A stretch of 64,000 bases of DNA, from positions 62,001 to 126,000 of the forward strand of contig NZ_BMNB01000002.1 in NCBI RefSeq assembly GCF_014646235.1. The letters run 5' to 3'. This DNA comes from Micromonospora sonchi. Its GTDB lineage: Bacteria; Actinomycetota; Actinomycetes; Mycobacteriales; Micromonosporaceae. Under the pieces are notes generated by a model, which saw nothing but the letters and a program-made list of their open reading frames with translations, made no database searches and was not told where the DNA came from. The position numbers were made by a program, and so were the translations under genes. The first letter of the stretch is position 1, and each line of letters begins with the position of its first letter. This document shows, in pieces, positions 33,335 to 42,000 of this stretch.

Positions 33335-35389
33335 TCACCCGGTCTGCTCGCGCAGCACGGCGACGCCGCCGGGCGGCAGGGTCACCGCCTCGTCGACGCA
33401 TGCCCCGGTGAGCAGCTCCACGCCCCGCGCGGCGACGCGGTGTTCCCGGTCGGTGTGGTTGAGCAGGAACAGCCAGCTGCGGTGCCCGGCGCGGCGGCGG
33501 ACCGCCTCCACGCCGTCGGGCGCGCCGGGGCAGACCGGTCCGACGCCGGCGGTGCGCGCCGCGGCGGCCAGCAGCCGGCGGTACGTGTGTTCGTCGGGTC
33601 GGGTGGACAGGTACCACGCGGTTCCGGCGCCGTATCGGTGCCGGGTGACGGCGGGTGCGCCGTCGAGCAGCCCACCGGCGTACGCGGTGACCACCTGCGC
33701 CCCGGCCGGGCGCAGCGTCTCGGCCCAGATCCGCCCGGTGCCGCCGTCGGAGAGGTCGACCTGCTCGTCGTCGGCCAGCGGGTGGAACTCCTCGGCCCGC
33801 ACGCCGAGCACGTCGCGTAACGCGCCCGGGTAGCCGCCGAGGCGTACCCGGGCGTGTTCGTCGGCGGCCCCGCTCAGATACGTGGCCAGCAGGTGACCGC
33901 CGCCGTGCACGTAGGCGCGAATCCAGCCGGCGGTGGCGTCGTCGGCCAGGTAGAGGGCGGGCAGCACGAGCAGGCGGTACCCGTCGAGGGGGTCGCCGGG
34001 CACGACCACGTCGCAGCCGTAGCCGGCGTGCCACAGTCCCCGGTGGGCGGCGGCGGCCTCCTCGTGGTGGTCGAGGTGGCGGGAGGGCAGGCCGGGATGG
34101 CGTAGTGCCCAGCCGCTGGCGGCGTCGACGGCGAGCGCCACGGACGCCTCGACGGCTCCGCGTACCTCGGCGAGCCGCGCCAACGCCGCGCCGAGCGCGA
34201 CGGCCTCGCGGAACACCCGGCTGTCCGGGCCGGCGTGCGGCACCAGGGCGGAGTGGAAGCGTTCGGCGCCGCCGGTGGGGGCCCGCCACTGGAAGAACAT
34301 CGCCCCGTGTGAGCCGCGGGCGACGTGGGCGAGGCTGTGCCGCAGCATCCGTCCGGGTTCCTTGGTGTGCATCCGCCCGGCGGTGTGGATCTGGTTGGGG
34401 GCGCTCTCCATCAACAGCCAGACCGGCGCCGACGCGTCGGCGCGGTCAGCAGCCGGCGTCGGGCCGGTGCCGGGTGCCGCCGGGTCGCGGCGGCGGGTGG
34501 CGCCGTGCCGGGCCCAGCCCCGGGCCAGGTCGCCGACCAGCGCGGTCTGCTCCTCCGCGCCGATGTCCACCGCCGACGGGTAGTGGTCCACGGCGACCAG
34601 ATCCACCTCGGCGGCCCAGCGGGCGTGGTCGACCGGCACCCAGTCGCCGAGCACGAAGTTGGTGGTGACCGGCAGCCGCGGGTTGGCCGCGCGCAGCAGG
34701 TCGCGCTGCTCGGCGTACGCGCCGCGCAGGGTGTCCGACCAGAATCGACGGAAGTCCAGCAGGTGACCGGGGTTGGCCAGGTACTGGGTGGCCCGGGGGG
34801 TACCGATCTGCGCCCAATCGGTGTAGTGCTGGCTCCAGAAGCTGGTCACCCAGGCGTCGTTGAGGCTGGCCAGGTCGCCGTGGTGGGCGACCAGCCAGCG
34901 GCGGAACGCGGTCGCGGCGTGCGGGCAGTGGCAGGTGGTGCCGTACTCGTTGTGCACGCGCCAGCCGGCGAGGGCCGGGTGGTGGGCGTACCGGTCGGCG
35001 AGGGCGGCGGCGATGCGTCGGGCGGCGGCGCGGTAGGCGGGCGCGGCGGCGCAGTAGGTGTCCCGGCTGCCGTGGTGCAGCCGGATCCCGTCGGCGGTGA
35101 CCGGCAGGGCGTCCGGGTGCGCCGCCGAGAACCAGGGCGGCGGGGACGCCGTGGGGGTGGCCAGCGCTACCCGGATGCCGCCGTCGTGCAGCAGGTCGAG
35201 CACCTGGTCGAGCCAGTCGAAGGTGTACCGGCCGGGCGTCGGTTCCAGGCGGGACCAGGCGAACACCCCGACGGTGACCAGGTTGACCCGGGCCCGGCGC
35301 ATCAGCGCGACGTCCTCGGCCCACACCCGTGCCGGCCACTGCTCCGGGTTGTAGTCCCCGCCGTAGCAGAGCCGGCCGTCGGTCCACAT
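33335..35389 (-). CDS. GH42 family beta-galactosidase
   Basis: The product is 684 residues from the ATG at 35389 (MWTDGRLCYGGDYNPEQWP). The (beta/alpha)8 domain begins with the GH42 signature YNPEQWP. The acid/base Glu148 lies in VHNEYG and the nucleophile Glu328 in LLMESAPNQ. A trimerisation domain (about 390-600) and a small C-terminal beta domain follow. There is no signal peptide, so the enzyme acts inside the cell on imported galactosides. It is divergent from the GH31 gene with an operator-like site between. With the GH31 and GH3 enzymes it fits breakdown of branched plant oligosaccharides. Confidence 0.9.
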   Translation of the reverse strand: MWTDGRLCYGGDYNPEQWPARVWAEDVALMRRARVNLVTVGVFAWSRLEPTPGRYTFDWLDQVLDLLHDGGIRVALATPTASPPPWFSAAHPDALPVTADGIRLHHGSRDTYCAAAPAYRAAARRIAAALADRYAHHPALAGWRVHNEYGTTCHCPHAATAFRRWLVAHHGDLASLNDAWVTSFWSQHYTDWAQIGTPRATQYLANPGHLLDFRRFWSDTLRGAYAEQRDLLRAANPRLPVTTNFVLGDWVPVDHARWAAEVDLVAVDHYPSAVDIGAEEQTALVGDLARGWARHGATRRRDPAAPGTGPTPAADRADASAPVWLLMESAPNQIHTAGRMHTKEPGRMLRHSLAHVARGSHGAMFFQWRAPTGGAERFHSALVPHAGPDSRVFREAVALGAALARLAEVRGAVEASVALAVDAASGWALRHPGLPSRHLDHHEEAAAAHRGLWHAGYGCDVVVPGDPLDGYRLLVLPALYLADDATAGWIRAYVHGGGHLLATYLSGAADEHARVRLGGYPGALRDVLGVRAEEFHPLADDEQVDLSDGGTGRIWAETLRPAGAQVVTAYAGGLLDGAPAVTRHRYGAGTAWYLSTRPDEHTYRRLLAAAARTAGVGPVCPGAPDGVEAVRRRAGHRSWLFLLNHTDREHRVAARGVELLTGACVDEAVTLPPGGVAVLREQTG

Positions 35390-35405
35390 GCCACCACCGC
35401 CCCAT

Positions 35406-35429
35406 TTAGTTGAAGTCCTGACCAAACTA
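35406..35429. promoter_or_regulatory. candidate ROK-repressor operator between GH42 and GH31 genes
   Basis: TTAGTT and AAACTA half-sites are separated by 12 bases, resembling the TTAGTTTG-spacer-CAAACTAA operator of XylR-type ROK repressors. The site lies 17 bp before the GH42 start, where bound repressor would block transcription. Another TTAGTTG occurs at about 37989-37995, before the ROK gene itself. On the GH31 side a TTGACA (35486-35491) may be a -35 element. Confidence 0.45.
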
Positions 35430-35552
35430 GGTACGGGCTTTACCCATGTCAACGCCGCCGATACTTTCGGAATCGATGCCCCTCGTTGACAGTTCGTTGG
35501 TGAGTTAAAGAAACTGTCGGCACCGCCGGAAGACCTCGTCGAGGAGACGCCC

Positions 35553-37901
35553 ATGCCGTACCGACCGCCGTTGGTGCCGTACGAGACCTTCGTCGCCGAC
35601 CCGCCCGACCTGCCCGTGCGGGCCCCCGGCGAGGACGGCCCGGCCGTGGTGAGCCGGGCCGAGGTCACCGGCACCGACCCGCACGGCGCGACGTTCAAGG
35701 CCGCGCTGGCCGACGGCGCGACCATGGTGGTGCGCGTCGACGCGGCCGGCGAAGGAGTGATCAGGGTACGGCTGGCCGAGGACCCGCAGGCCCGCAGCCG
35801 CTCCGCCCGCGCCGTGGCGCTGGTGCACCCCCAGCCCTACCCGGCCACGGTCACCGTCGACGACCGGCAGGTACGGGTGGCCGCCGGCCCGGTCGTCGCC
35901 GAGATCACCCTCGACCCGTGGCGGATCCGGTTCCTGCGCGCCGACGGCGCCGTGCTCGTCGAGCAGGATCCGGGCACGAGCGACATCAGCGGCCGGCGGC
36001 GTACCCTGCCGTTCGGGCGCTCCACGGCCGACGGAGTCCGCGTCGCCTGGCACGAGAGCTTCCTCGCCCCCGGCGACGAACGGTTCGTCGGCTTCGGCGA
36101 AAAGTTCACCCCGCTGGACAAGCGCGGCCAGCGGGCCCTGATGTGGAACTTCGACGCCTTCGGCAGCGAGTCCGACCGGTCCCACAAGAACATCCCGTTC
36201 TACCTGTCCAACCGCGGCTACGGCCTGCTGGTCGACAGCGGACTGCCGGTGCAGTTCGACGTCTGCCAGTCCACCCACAGCGCGGTGCAGATCCTGGTCC
36301 CCGACGACCTGCTCGACTACTACGTGCTGGCCGGGCCGACCCCGGCGCAGGTGCTGGACCGGCTGAACCTGCTCACCGGCCGCCCGTACCTGCCGCCCCG
36401 GTGGGCCTTCGGCACCTGGGTCTCCTCCGGCTTCTACCCCGACAGTCAGCAGCAGGTGCTGGAGCGGGCCCGCCGGATCCGGCAGCGGGGCATCCCCTGC
36501 GACGTGCTGCACCTGGACTGCTACTGGCAGGTGGCCGGCGCCTGGTCGGACCTGCGCTGGGACGCCGAGGCGTTCCCGGACCCGACCGCGATGCTGCGCA
36601 CCCTGGCCGACCAGGGCTTCCGGGTCTGCCTGTGGATGAACCCGTACCTGATGACCGACAGCCCGCTGTACGCCGACGCCGAGCGCGCCGGCTACTTCCT
36701 GCGCCGCCCCGACGGCGGCACGTACGTCGCCGACGTCTGGCACGGCACCCACCCGGCCTCGGGCATCGTGGACTTCACCAACCCGGCCGCCGTGCAGTGG
36801 TTCAGCTCACTGCTGCGGTCCCTGCTGGAGCAGGGGGTGGCGGTGTTCAAGACCGACTTCGCCGAGGGGGTGCCGGCCGACGCCGTGGCCGACAACGGGA
36901 TGACCGGCCTCGAGCTGCACAACGTGTACGCCCTGATGTTCAACGACGTGGTCGCCCGGGTCACCGAGGAGGTGGCCGGCCACCGGACGGTGTGGGCCCG
37001 CTCGTCGTACCTGGGCGGGCAGCGGCACAGCGCGCAGTGGAGCGGCGACGTCAACGCCACCTGGCCGGCGCTGGCCAGCACGCTGCGCGGCGGCCTGTCC
37101 CACGGCCTGTCCGGGGTGCCGTTCTGGAGCCACGACACCGGCGGGTTCCACGGCGTTCCCGAGCCGGAGCTCTACGTACGCTGGTCGCAGTTCGGGGCGT
37201 TGTCGCCGCTGGTCCGGCTGCACGGCACCAGCAGCCGGCTGCCCTGGGACTTTCCGCCCGAGGCGGAACGGCACGTGGTGGCCGCGCTGCGGCTGCGTTA
37301 CCGGCTGCTGCCGTACCTGTGGTCGCAAGCGGTGCGGGCCGCGCGAACCGGCGTACCGATGATGCGGGCCCTGCTGGTCGACACCCCGCACGACCCGACG
37401 GCCTGGACCACCGACCTGCAGTACCGACTCGGCACCGACCTGCTGGTCGCGCCGGTGATCGACCCGTCCGGTCGGCGCGACGTCTACCTGCCCGTCGGCG
37501 ACGACTGGATCGACGCGGCCACCGGCGAGCGGTACGCCGGCGGACAGCACCTGAGGGTCGCCGTGCCGCTGTCCCGGGCGCCGGTGTACGTGCGCCACGG
37601 CGCGCTGCTGCCGCTGGTGACCGGCGGCGACACGGTGGGTGACGGCCCGTTCGGCGAGGTCACCCTGATCAGCTGGGGAGCCGTCGACGGGACCACGGTG
37701 GTGCACGACGTCGACGGCGACACGGTCATCGAGGCGGTCCGCGACGGCGCGCAGCTGCGGATCCGCACGCGTGGACCGCTGCGGGTGGGGCAGCTGGTCC
37801 TCGCCGGGGTCGACGAGGCCGACCGGCCGGCCCGGTCGCTGATCAACGGTGAGGTGGTGAGCACCTCAGCATCGACGGGACTGTTCCCCGACGCGGCCTG
37901 A
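35553..37901 (+). CDS. GH31 family alpha-xylosidase/alpha-glucosidase (YicI-like)
   Basis: The product is 782 residues, with the start supported by GAGGAG 7 bases upstream. An N-terminal beta-sandwich (about 1-260) precedes the catalytic barrel. The nucleophile Asp435 lies in FKTDFAEGVP and the acid Asp499 in WSGDVNATW. HLDCYWQ and GVPFWSHDTGGF are other GH31 blocks. The FKTDF-x-E motif resembles E. coli YicI, an alpha-xylosidase, more than maltase-type GH31 enzymes. There is no signal peptide. Together with GH42 and GH3 enzymes it would release alpha-xylosyl side chains from xyloglucan oligosaccharides; the substrate is inferred. Confidence 0.9.
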   Translation: MPYRPPLVPYETFVADPPDLPVRAPGEDGPAVVSRAEVTGTDPHGATFKAALADGATMVVRVDAAGEGVIRVRLAEDPQARSRSARAVALVHPQPYPATVTVDDRQVRVAAGPVVAEITLDPWRIRFLRADGAVLVEQDPGTSDISGRRRTLPFGRSTADGVRVAWHESFLAPGDERFVGFGEKFTPLDKRGQRALMWNFDAFGSESDRSHKNIPFYLSNRGYGLLVDSGLPVQFDVCQSTHSAVQILVPDDLLDYYVLAGPTPAQVLDRLNLLTGRPYLPPRWAFGTWVSSGFYPDSQQQVLERARRIRQRGIPCDVLHLDCYWQVAGAWSDLRWDAEAFPDPTAMLRTLADQGFRVCLWMNPYLMTDSPLYADAERAGYFLRRPDGGTYVADVWHGTHPASGIVDFTNPAAVQWFSSLLRSLLEQGVAVFKTDFAEGVPADAVADNGMTGLELHNVYALMFNDVVARVTEEVAGHRTVWARSSYLGGQRHSAQWSGDVNATWPALASTLRGGLSHGLSGVPFWSHDTGGFHGVPEPELYVRWSQFGALSPLVRLHGTSSRLPWDFPPEAERHVVAALRLRYRLLPYLWSQAVRAARTGVPMMRALLVDTPHDPTAWTTDLQYRLGTDLLVAPVIDPSGRRDVYLPVGDDWIDAATGERYAGGQHLRVAVPLSRAPVYVRHGALLPLVTGGDTVGDGPFGEVTLISWGAVDGTTVVHDVDGDTVIEAVRDGAQLRIRTRGPLRVGQLVLAGVDEADRPARSLINGEVVSTSASTGLFPDAA

Positions 37902-37910
37902 ACGACCCTG

Positions 37911-37940
37911 TGCGGCGCCGGCGACGCGGTCGGCGCCGCA
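37911..37940 (+). terminator. hairpin after the GH31 gene
   Basis: TGCGGCGCCG (37911-37920) pairs perfectly with CGGCGCCGCA (37931-37940) across a 10-base loop, starting 9 bp after the GH31 stop. It probably ends that transcript. The following 37941-38102 contains TAGGAT and TTAGTTG elements likely to belong to the ROK promoter. Confidence 0.6.
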
Positions 37941-38102
37941 CGGCAGGCCGTCACCGACGGGTTTGCGCGGCGGGAATGCCCGGTTAGGATTAGTTGGGGG
38001 TCCAGCCGAATCACCGCCCCGCAGGACAGGGCGCGACTGGCCGCCGAGGACCGGGTCGCGGTGAAGCGCCGGGCACCATGATCGGTCCCGCCGCCGCACG
38101 CG

Positions 38103-39371
38103 ATGATGAAGGCGCGCCGCGCCGGCGACGCAGGGAGCGGGCAGATCGTGATCAGCATCCACAACGAACCGCAGCCGACCGACCTCGGCGACGTCCGGGT
38201 CGCCAACCGCGCGGTGGTCCTGCGCCACGTCCGCCTGCACGCCCCCTGCTCCCGGGCGGACATCGCCGCGCGGACCGGGCTCAACAAAGCGACCGTCTCC
38301 AGCCTGGTCAGCGAGCTGATCGACCAGCGGCTGGTCCGCGAGACCGGGCTGACGGAGAACCGGGTCGGCCGGCCGGCGACGATGCTGGTGCTCGACGGCG
38401 AACCGTACGCCGCCCTGGGCCTGCAGATCAGCGCGGACGAACTGGTCGCCGTGGCGATCGACCTGGGCGGCAACCGGCTGCTCACCTGGCGGCGCGCCTT
38501 CGCCGCCGCCGCGGCCCCGCCCACCGAGACGATGCGCGCGCTGGCCGCGCTGACCCGCCGCGCGATCGGGCGCGTCAGCGCGCAGGGCCGCACCGTGCTG
38601 GGGCTGACCGTGGGCGTGCCGGGGCTGGTCGACCCGACCGGCGCGGTGCCGCTGGCCACCGCCCTGGGCTGGCGGGACGTGCCCGTCGCGGCCGACCTGC
38701 GCGCCGCTCTGCGGCAGCCGTCCTTCGCCGTCGGCGTCGACACCGTCGCCAACCTCGCCGCCCTGGCCGAGCAGCGACACGGCACGTACGCCGGCAGCAC
38801 CGACCTGGTGCACCTGACCGGCGGAATCACCGTCGGCGCGGGGATCATCGCCGCCGGCCGGCTGCTGCGCGGCGGGCGCGGCTTCGCCGGCGAGATCTCC
38901 CACCTGTGCCTCGACCCGACCGGCCCGCCCTGCCGCTGCGGGCGCCGCGGCTGCCTCACCGCGCTGGTCGGGCTGCCCGCCGTGGTGCGCCGGCTGCTGC
39001 CCGACACCGCCGACGACGACAACCCGCTCACCGACTACCTGCCGGAGCTGACGCGGATCGTGGCGCTGGCCCGGCAGGGCGACCCGACGGTGCTGGGCGG
39101 GCTCGCCGAGACCGGCCGGCAGGTCGGGCGCGGCGCGGCGATCCTGGCCGACCTGCTCAACCCGCAGGTGGTGGTGCTGGGCGACCACCTCGCCACCCTG
39201 GCGCCCTGGCTGCTGCCGGCGGCCCGCTCGGAGCTGGCCGCGCGCAGCCACGCCCCCCACGCCGGTGGCTGCCAGCTGGACGCCTCCACCCTGACCACCG
39301 CGGCGGCGCTGGGCGGTGCGACCGCCGCACTGGCCACCGTCGAGGCCGGCCGGCCGCCAGCCTTGACCTGA
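38103..39371 (+). CDS. ROK family transcriptional regulator
   Basis: The product is 422 residues from the ATG at 38103; a GTG at 38148 with GGGAG upstream is an alternative start. The N-terminal winged helix (about 30-95) contains CSRADIAARTGLNKATVSSLVSELIDQRLV. The sugar-kinase-like ROK domain follows: an ATP/sugar-binding GLTVGVPGLVDPTGAV and the zinc-site motif CLDPTGPPCRCGRRGCLTALVG at about 275-300. ROK repressors of the XylR/NagC type respond to sugars. It sits between the GH31 and GH3 genes and probably represses the locus through TTAGTT/AAACTA-type sites. Confidence 0.88.
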   Translation: MMKARRAGDAGSGQIVISIHNEPQPTDLGDVRVANRAVVLRHVRLHAPCSRADIAARTGLNKATVSSLVSELIDQRLVRETGLTENRVGRPATMLVLDGEPYAALGLQISADELVAVAIDLGGNRLLTWRRAFAAAAAPPTETMRALAALTRRAIGRVSAQGRTVLGLTVGVPGLVDPTGAVPLATALGWRDVPVAADLRAALRQPSFAVGVDTVANLAALAEQRHGTYAGSTDLVHLTGGITVGAGIIAAGRLLRGGRGFAGEISHLCLDPTGPPCRCGRRGCLTALVGLPAVVRRLLPDTADDDNPLTDYLPELTRIVALARQGDPTVLGGLAETGRQVGRGAAILADLLNPQVVVLGDHLATLAPWLLPAARSELAARSHAPHAGGCQLDASTLTTAAALGGATAALATVEAGRPPALT

Positions 39372-39399
39372 CCGGTTCCGGGGTGCCAACCTCGAATCG

Positions 39400-39429
39400 A
39401 GCCGCCCCGTTCGGGCACCCGGGGCGGCT
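39400..39429 (+). terminator. hairpin after the ROK gene
   Basis: AGCCGCCCCG (39400-39409) pairs with CGGGGCGGCT (39420-39429) across 10 bases, followed by TGCTTTCC. It starts 29 bp past the ROK stop and separates that gene from the GH3/LacI operon promoter. Confidence 0.65.
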
Positions 39430-39444
39430 TGCTTTCCGCGGTGT

Positions 39445-39536
39445 GTCGAAGCGCTTCGCCAGCGTCCGGGCCGACGACCGCCACCCCACCATGACCTGCG
39501 ACGCTGCTCGGCCATCCGTCGTCGAAGCGCTTCGAC
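39445..39536. promoter_or_regulatory. two LacI-type operators before the GH3 gene
   Basis: GTCGAAGCGCTTCG at 39445-39458 and the perfect 16-bp palindrome GTCGAAGCGCTTCGAC at 39521-39536 share the central CGAAGCGCTTCG, with the central CG typical of LacI-family sites. Their centres are 76 bp apart, about seven helical turns, so DNA looping by a tetramer is possible. They precede the GH3 gene (39571), whose last bases overlap the LacI-type regulator gene, so autoregulation of the operon is likely. Confidence 0.75.
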
Positions 39537-39570
39537 ACTCGGCGCGCCGGGCGCCGGAAGGCGACTCACC

Positions 39571-42000
39571 ATGACCGACCACACCACACCCCACCCCCGG
39601 GTCGAGGACCTGCTGGCCCAGCTCACCCTCCCCGAGAAGATCGGCCTGCTGCACCAGTGGCAGGCGGCGGTGCCCCGGCTGGCCCTGCCCGGCTTCCGGA
39701 CCGGCACCGAAGCGCTGCACGGTGTCGCCTGGCTCGGCCGGGCCACCGTGTTCCCCCAGGTGATCGGCCTGGCCAGCAGCTGGAACCCCGACCTGGTGCG
39801 CGCCGTCGGCGCCGCCGCCGGCGACGAGGTACGCGCCAAGCACCACGCCGACCCCGACCGGGTCGGGCTCAACGTGTGGGCGCCGGTGGTCAACCCGCTG
39901 CGCGACCCGCGCTGGGGACGCAACGAGGAAGGCTGGTCCGAGGACCCGTGGCTGACCGGCCGGCTGGCCACCGCATACGCCCACGGCCTGCGCGGCGACC
40001 ATCCCGAACGGCTGCGCACCGCCCCCACCGTCAAACACTTCCTGGGCTACAACAACGAGACCGACCGGGCCACCACCTCCAGTAACCTGCCGCCGCGGGT
40101 GCTGCACGAGTACGAACTGCCGGCGTTCCGCGCCCCCCTCGCCGCCGGCGCGGCGATCGCCGCGATGGCCTCCTACAACCTGGTCGACGGGGTGCCGGCG
40201 CACCTGAGCCCACTGATCAACGCAGAGCTGCGCCGATGGGCCCCCGACGAGGTGCTGGTCGTCGGCGACGCGGGCGCGATCAGCAACATCGCCGACGTGC
40301 AGGGCCACCTGCCCGACCACGTCAGCGGCTTCGCCGCCGCCCTGCGCGCCGGCATCGACAGCTTCACCGAGGACGACGCCGACAGTGGACCCACCGTGGC
40401 GCGCCTGACCGAGGCACTGCGCCGCGGCCTGATCACCGCCGACGACGTGGACCGCGCGGCACGCCGCGTCCTCACCCTCCGGCTGCGCCTGGGCGACCTG
40501 GACCCGCCGCACACCGACCCGTACGCGCAGACCACACCGGAGATCATCGACTGCCCGGCGCACCGCGAACTGGCCCGGGAAGCGGCCCGCCAGTCCGTCG
40601 TGCTGCTGCACAACACCGGGCTGCTGCCTCTGCCCGCGCAGCCGCGGGTCGCCGTGCTCGGCCCGCTGGCCGACGTGGTGTACGAGGACTGGTACAGCGG
40701 CACCCTGCCGTACGCGGTGACCACCTACCAGGCGCTGGCCGAACGACTGCCGCAGGTCACCACCCATCCGGGCGCCGACCGCATCGCGCTGCGCGTGGCC
40801 GAGGGGTACGTCGGCTGCCCCGACGACCCCGACGGCGGAGCGTTGACCGTCGGCGCGGACCCCGCCTGGTTCGACGTCCACGACTGGGGCCGCGACACGG
40901 TGGCGCTGCGCGCCGTCGGCAACGGCCGGCACGTCGGCGCCGCCGACGACGGCACCCTGGTCAACGACCGTCCCGGGCCCGGCGGCTGGGTGGTCCGGGA
41001 AACCTTCCAGTTCGATCCGCTGCCCGACGGCACCGTGCTGCTGCGCCACCTGGCCACCGACCGGTACGTCACCGTCGACGACGACGGCCGGCTGCGGGTC
41101 GACGGGGACGGCACCGCCTTCGCCATCGACCTGATCGCCGACGGCGCGGCCGAGGCCGCCGCGCTGGCCGCCGCCGCCGACGTGGCGGTGGTGACGCTGG
41201 GCAACCACCCGATGGTGGGCGGCCGCGAGACCGAGGACCGCATCGACCTGGCCCTGCCGGCCCGGCAGGAGGCGATGCTACGCGCCGTGCACGCCGCCAA
41301 CCCGCGCACCGTGCTGGTGGTGACCAGCAGCTACCCGTACGCCATCGGCTGGGCGCAGAAGCACCTGCCGGCGGTGCTGTGGTCGGCGCACGGCGGCCAG
41401 GAACACGGCGCCGCGCTGGCCGAGGTGCTGCTCGGCGACGCCGAGCCGGGCGGCCGGCTCACCCAGACCTGGTACACCGACGCCGCCGAACTGCCCGACC
41501 TGCTCGACTACGACGTGATCGGCGCGGACTCCACCTACCTGTACTACCGGGGCGATCCGCTGTACCCGTTCGGGCACGGACTGTCCTACACCCGCTTCGA
41601 GTACTCCGGGCTGCGGCTCAGCGCGCCCGTGGTGGCCGCCGGCGAGCAGGTCGAGGTGAGCGTGGAGGTCACCAACACCGGCGACCGGACCGGCGCGGAG
41701 GTGGTGCAGCTGTACACCCGGCAGCGCCGCTCCCGGGTCAAGCAGCCCCTGCGGCAGCTGCGTGACTTCGCCCGGATCACCCTCGCCCCCGGCGAGCGGC
41801 AGACCGTCACGCTGCGGCTGGACACCACCGAACTGGCCTGGTGGGACAGCGACCGAGGCGCCCTGGTGGTGGAGGACGCCACCCACACCGTGCTGGTCGG
41901 ACGGTCCGCGACCGACGTGCGGCAGGTCGGCGCCGTGACCGTACGCGGCGAACCCGTGCAGCGGCGGCCGCGGCTGCACACCGCCAGCGGGGCCCGGTGA
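39571..42000 (+). CDS. GH3 family beta-glucosidase/beta-xylosidase
   Basis: The product is 809 residues. The N-terminal barrel (about 10-300) holds KHFLGYNNETDR and the nucleophile Asp233 in VVGDAGAISN. A second alpha/beta domain starts at ARQSVVLLHNTGLLPLP (about 335) and resumes at AADVAVVTLGNHP (about 535). Between them an insert of about 110 residues (about 430-530) has beta-trefoil/fascin-like repeats (TVALRAVGNGRHVGAADDG, TVLLRHLATDRYVTVDDDG). A C-terminal Fn3-like domain follows from about 670. The insert may bind sugar. There is no signal peptide. The stop overlaps the LacI gene start (GTGA). Confidence 0.9.
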   Translation: MTDHTTPHPRVEDLLAQLTLPEKIGLLHQWQAAVPRLALPGFRTGTEALHGVAWLGRATVFPQVIGLASSWNPDLVRAVGAAAGDEVRAKHHADPDRVGLNVWAPVVNPLRDPRWGRNEEGWSEDPWLTGRLATAYAHGLRGDHPERLRTAPTVKHFLGYNNETDRATTSSNLPPRVLHEYELPAFRAPLAAGAAIAAMASYNLVDGVPAHLSPLINAELRRWAPDEVLVVGDAGAISNIADVQGHLPDHVSGFAAALRAGIDSFTEDDADSGPTVARLTEALRRGLITADDVDRAARRVLTLRLRLGDLDPPHTDPYAQTTPEIIDCPAHRELAREAARQSVVLLHNTGLLPLPAQPRVAVLGPLADVVYEDWYSGTLPYAVTTYQALAERLPQVTTHPGADRIALRVAEGYVGCPDDPDGGALTVGADPAWFDVHDWGRDTVALRAVGNGRHVGAADDGTLVNDRPGPGGWVVRETFQFDPLPDGTVLLRHLATDRYVTVDDDGRLRVDGDGTAFAIDLIADGAAEAAALAAAADVAVVTLGNHPMVGGRETEDRIDLALPARQEAMLRAVHAANPRTVLVVTSSYPYAIGWAQKHLPAVLWSAHGGQEHGAALAEVLLGDAEPGGRLTQTWYTDAAELPDLLDYDVIGADSTYLYYRGDPLYPFGHGLSYTRFEYSGLRLSAPVVAAGEQVEVSVEVTNTGDRTGAEVVQLYTRQRRSRVKQPLRQLRDFARITLAPGERQTVTLRLDTTELAWWDSDRGALVVEDATHTVLVGRSATDVRQVGAVTVRGEPVQRRPRLHTASGAR

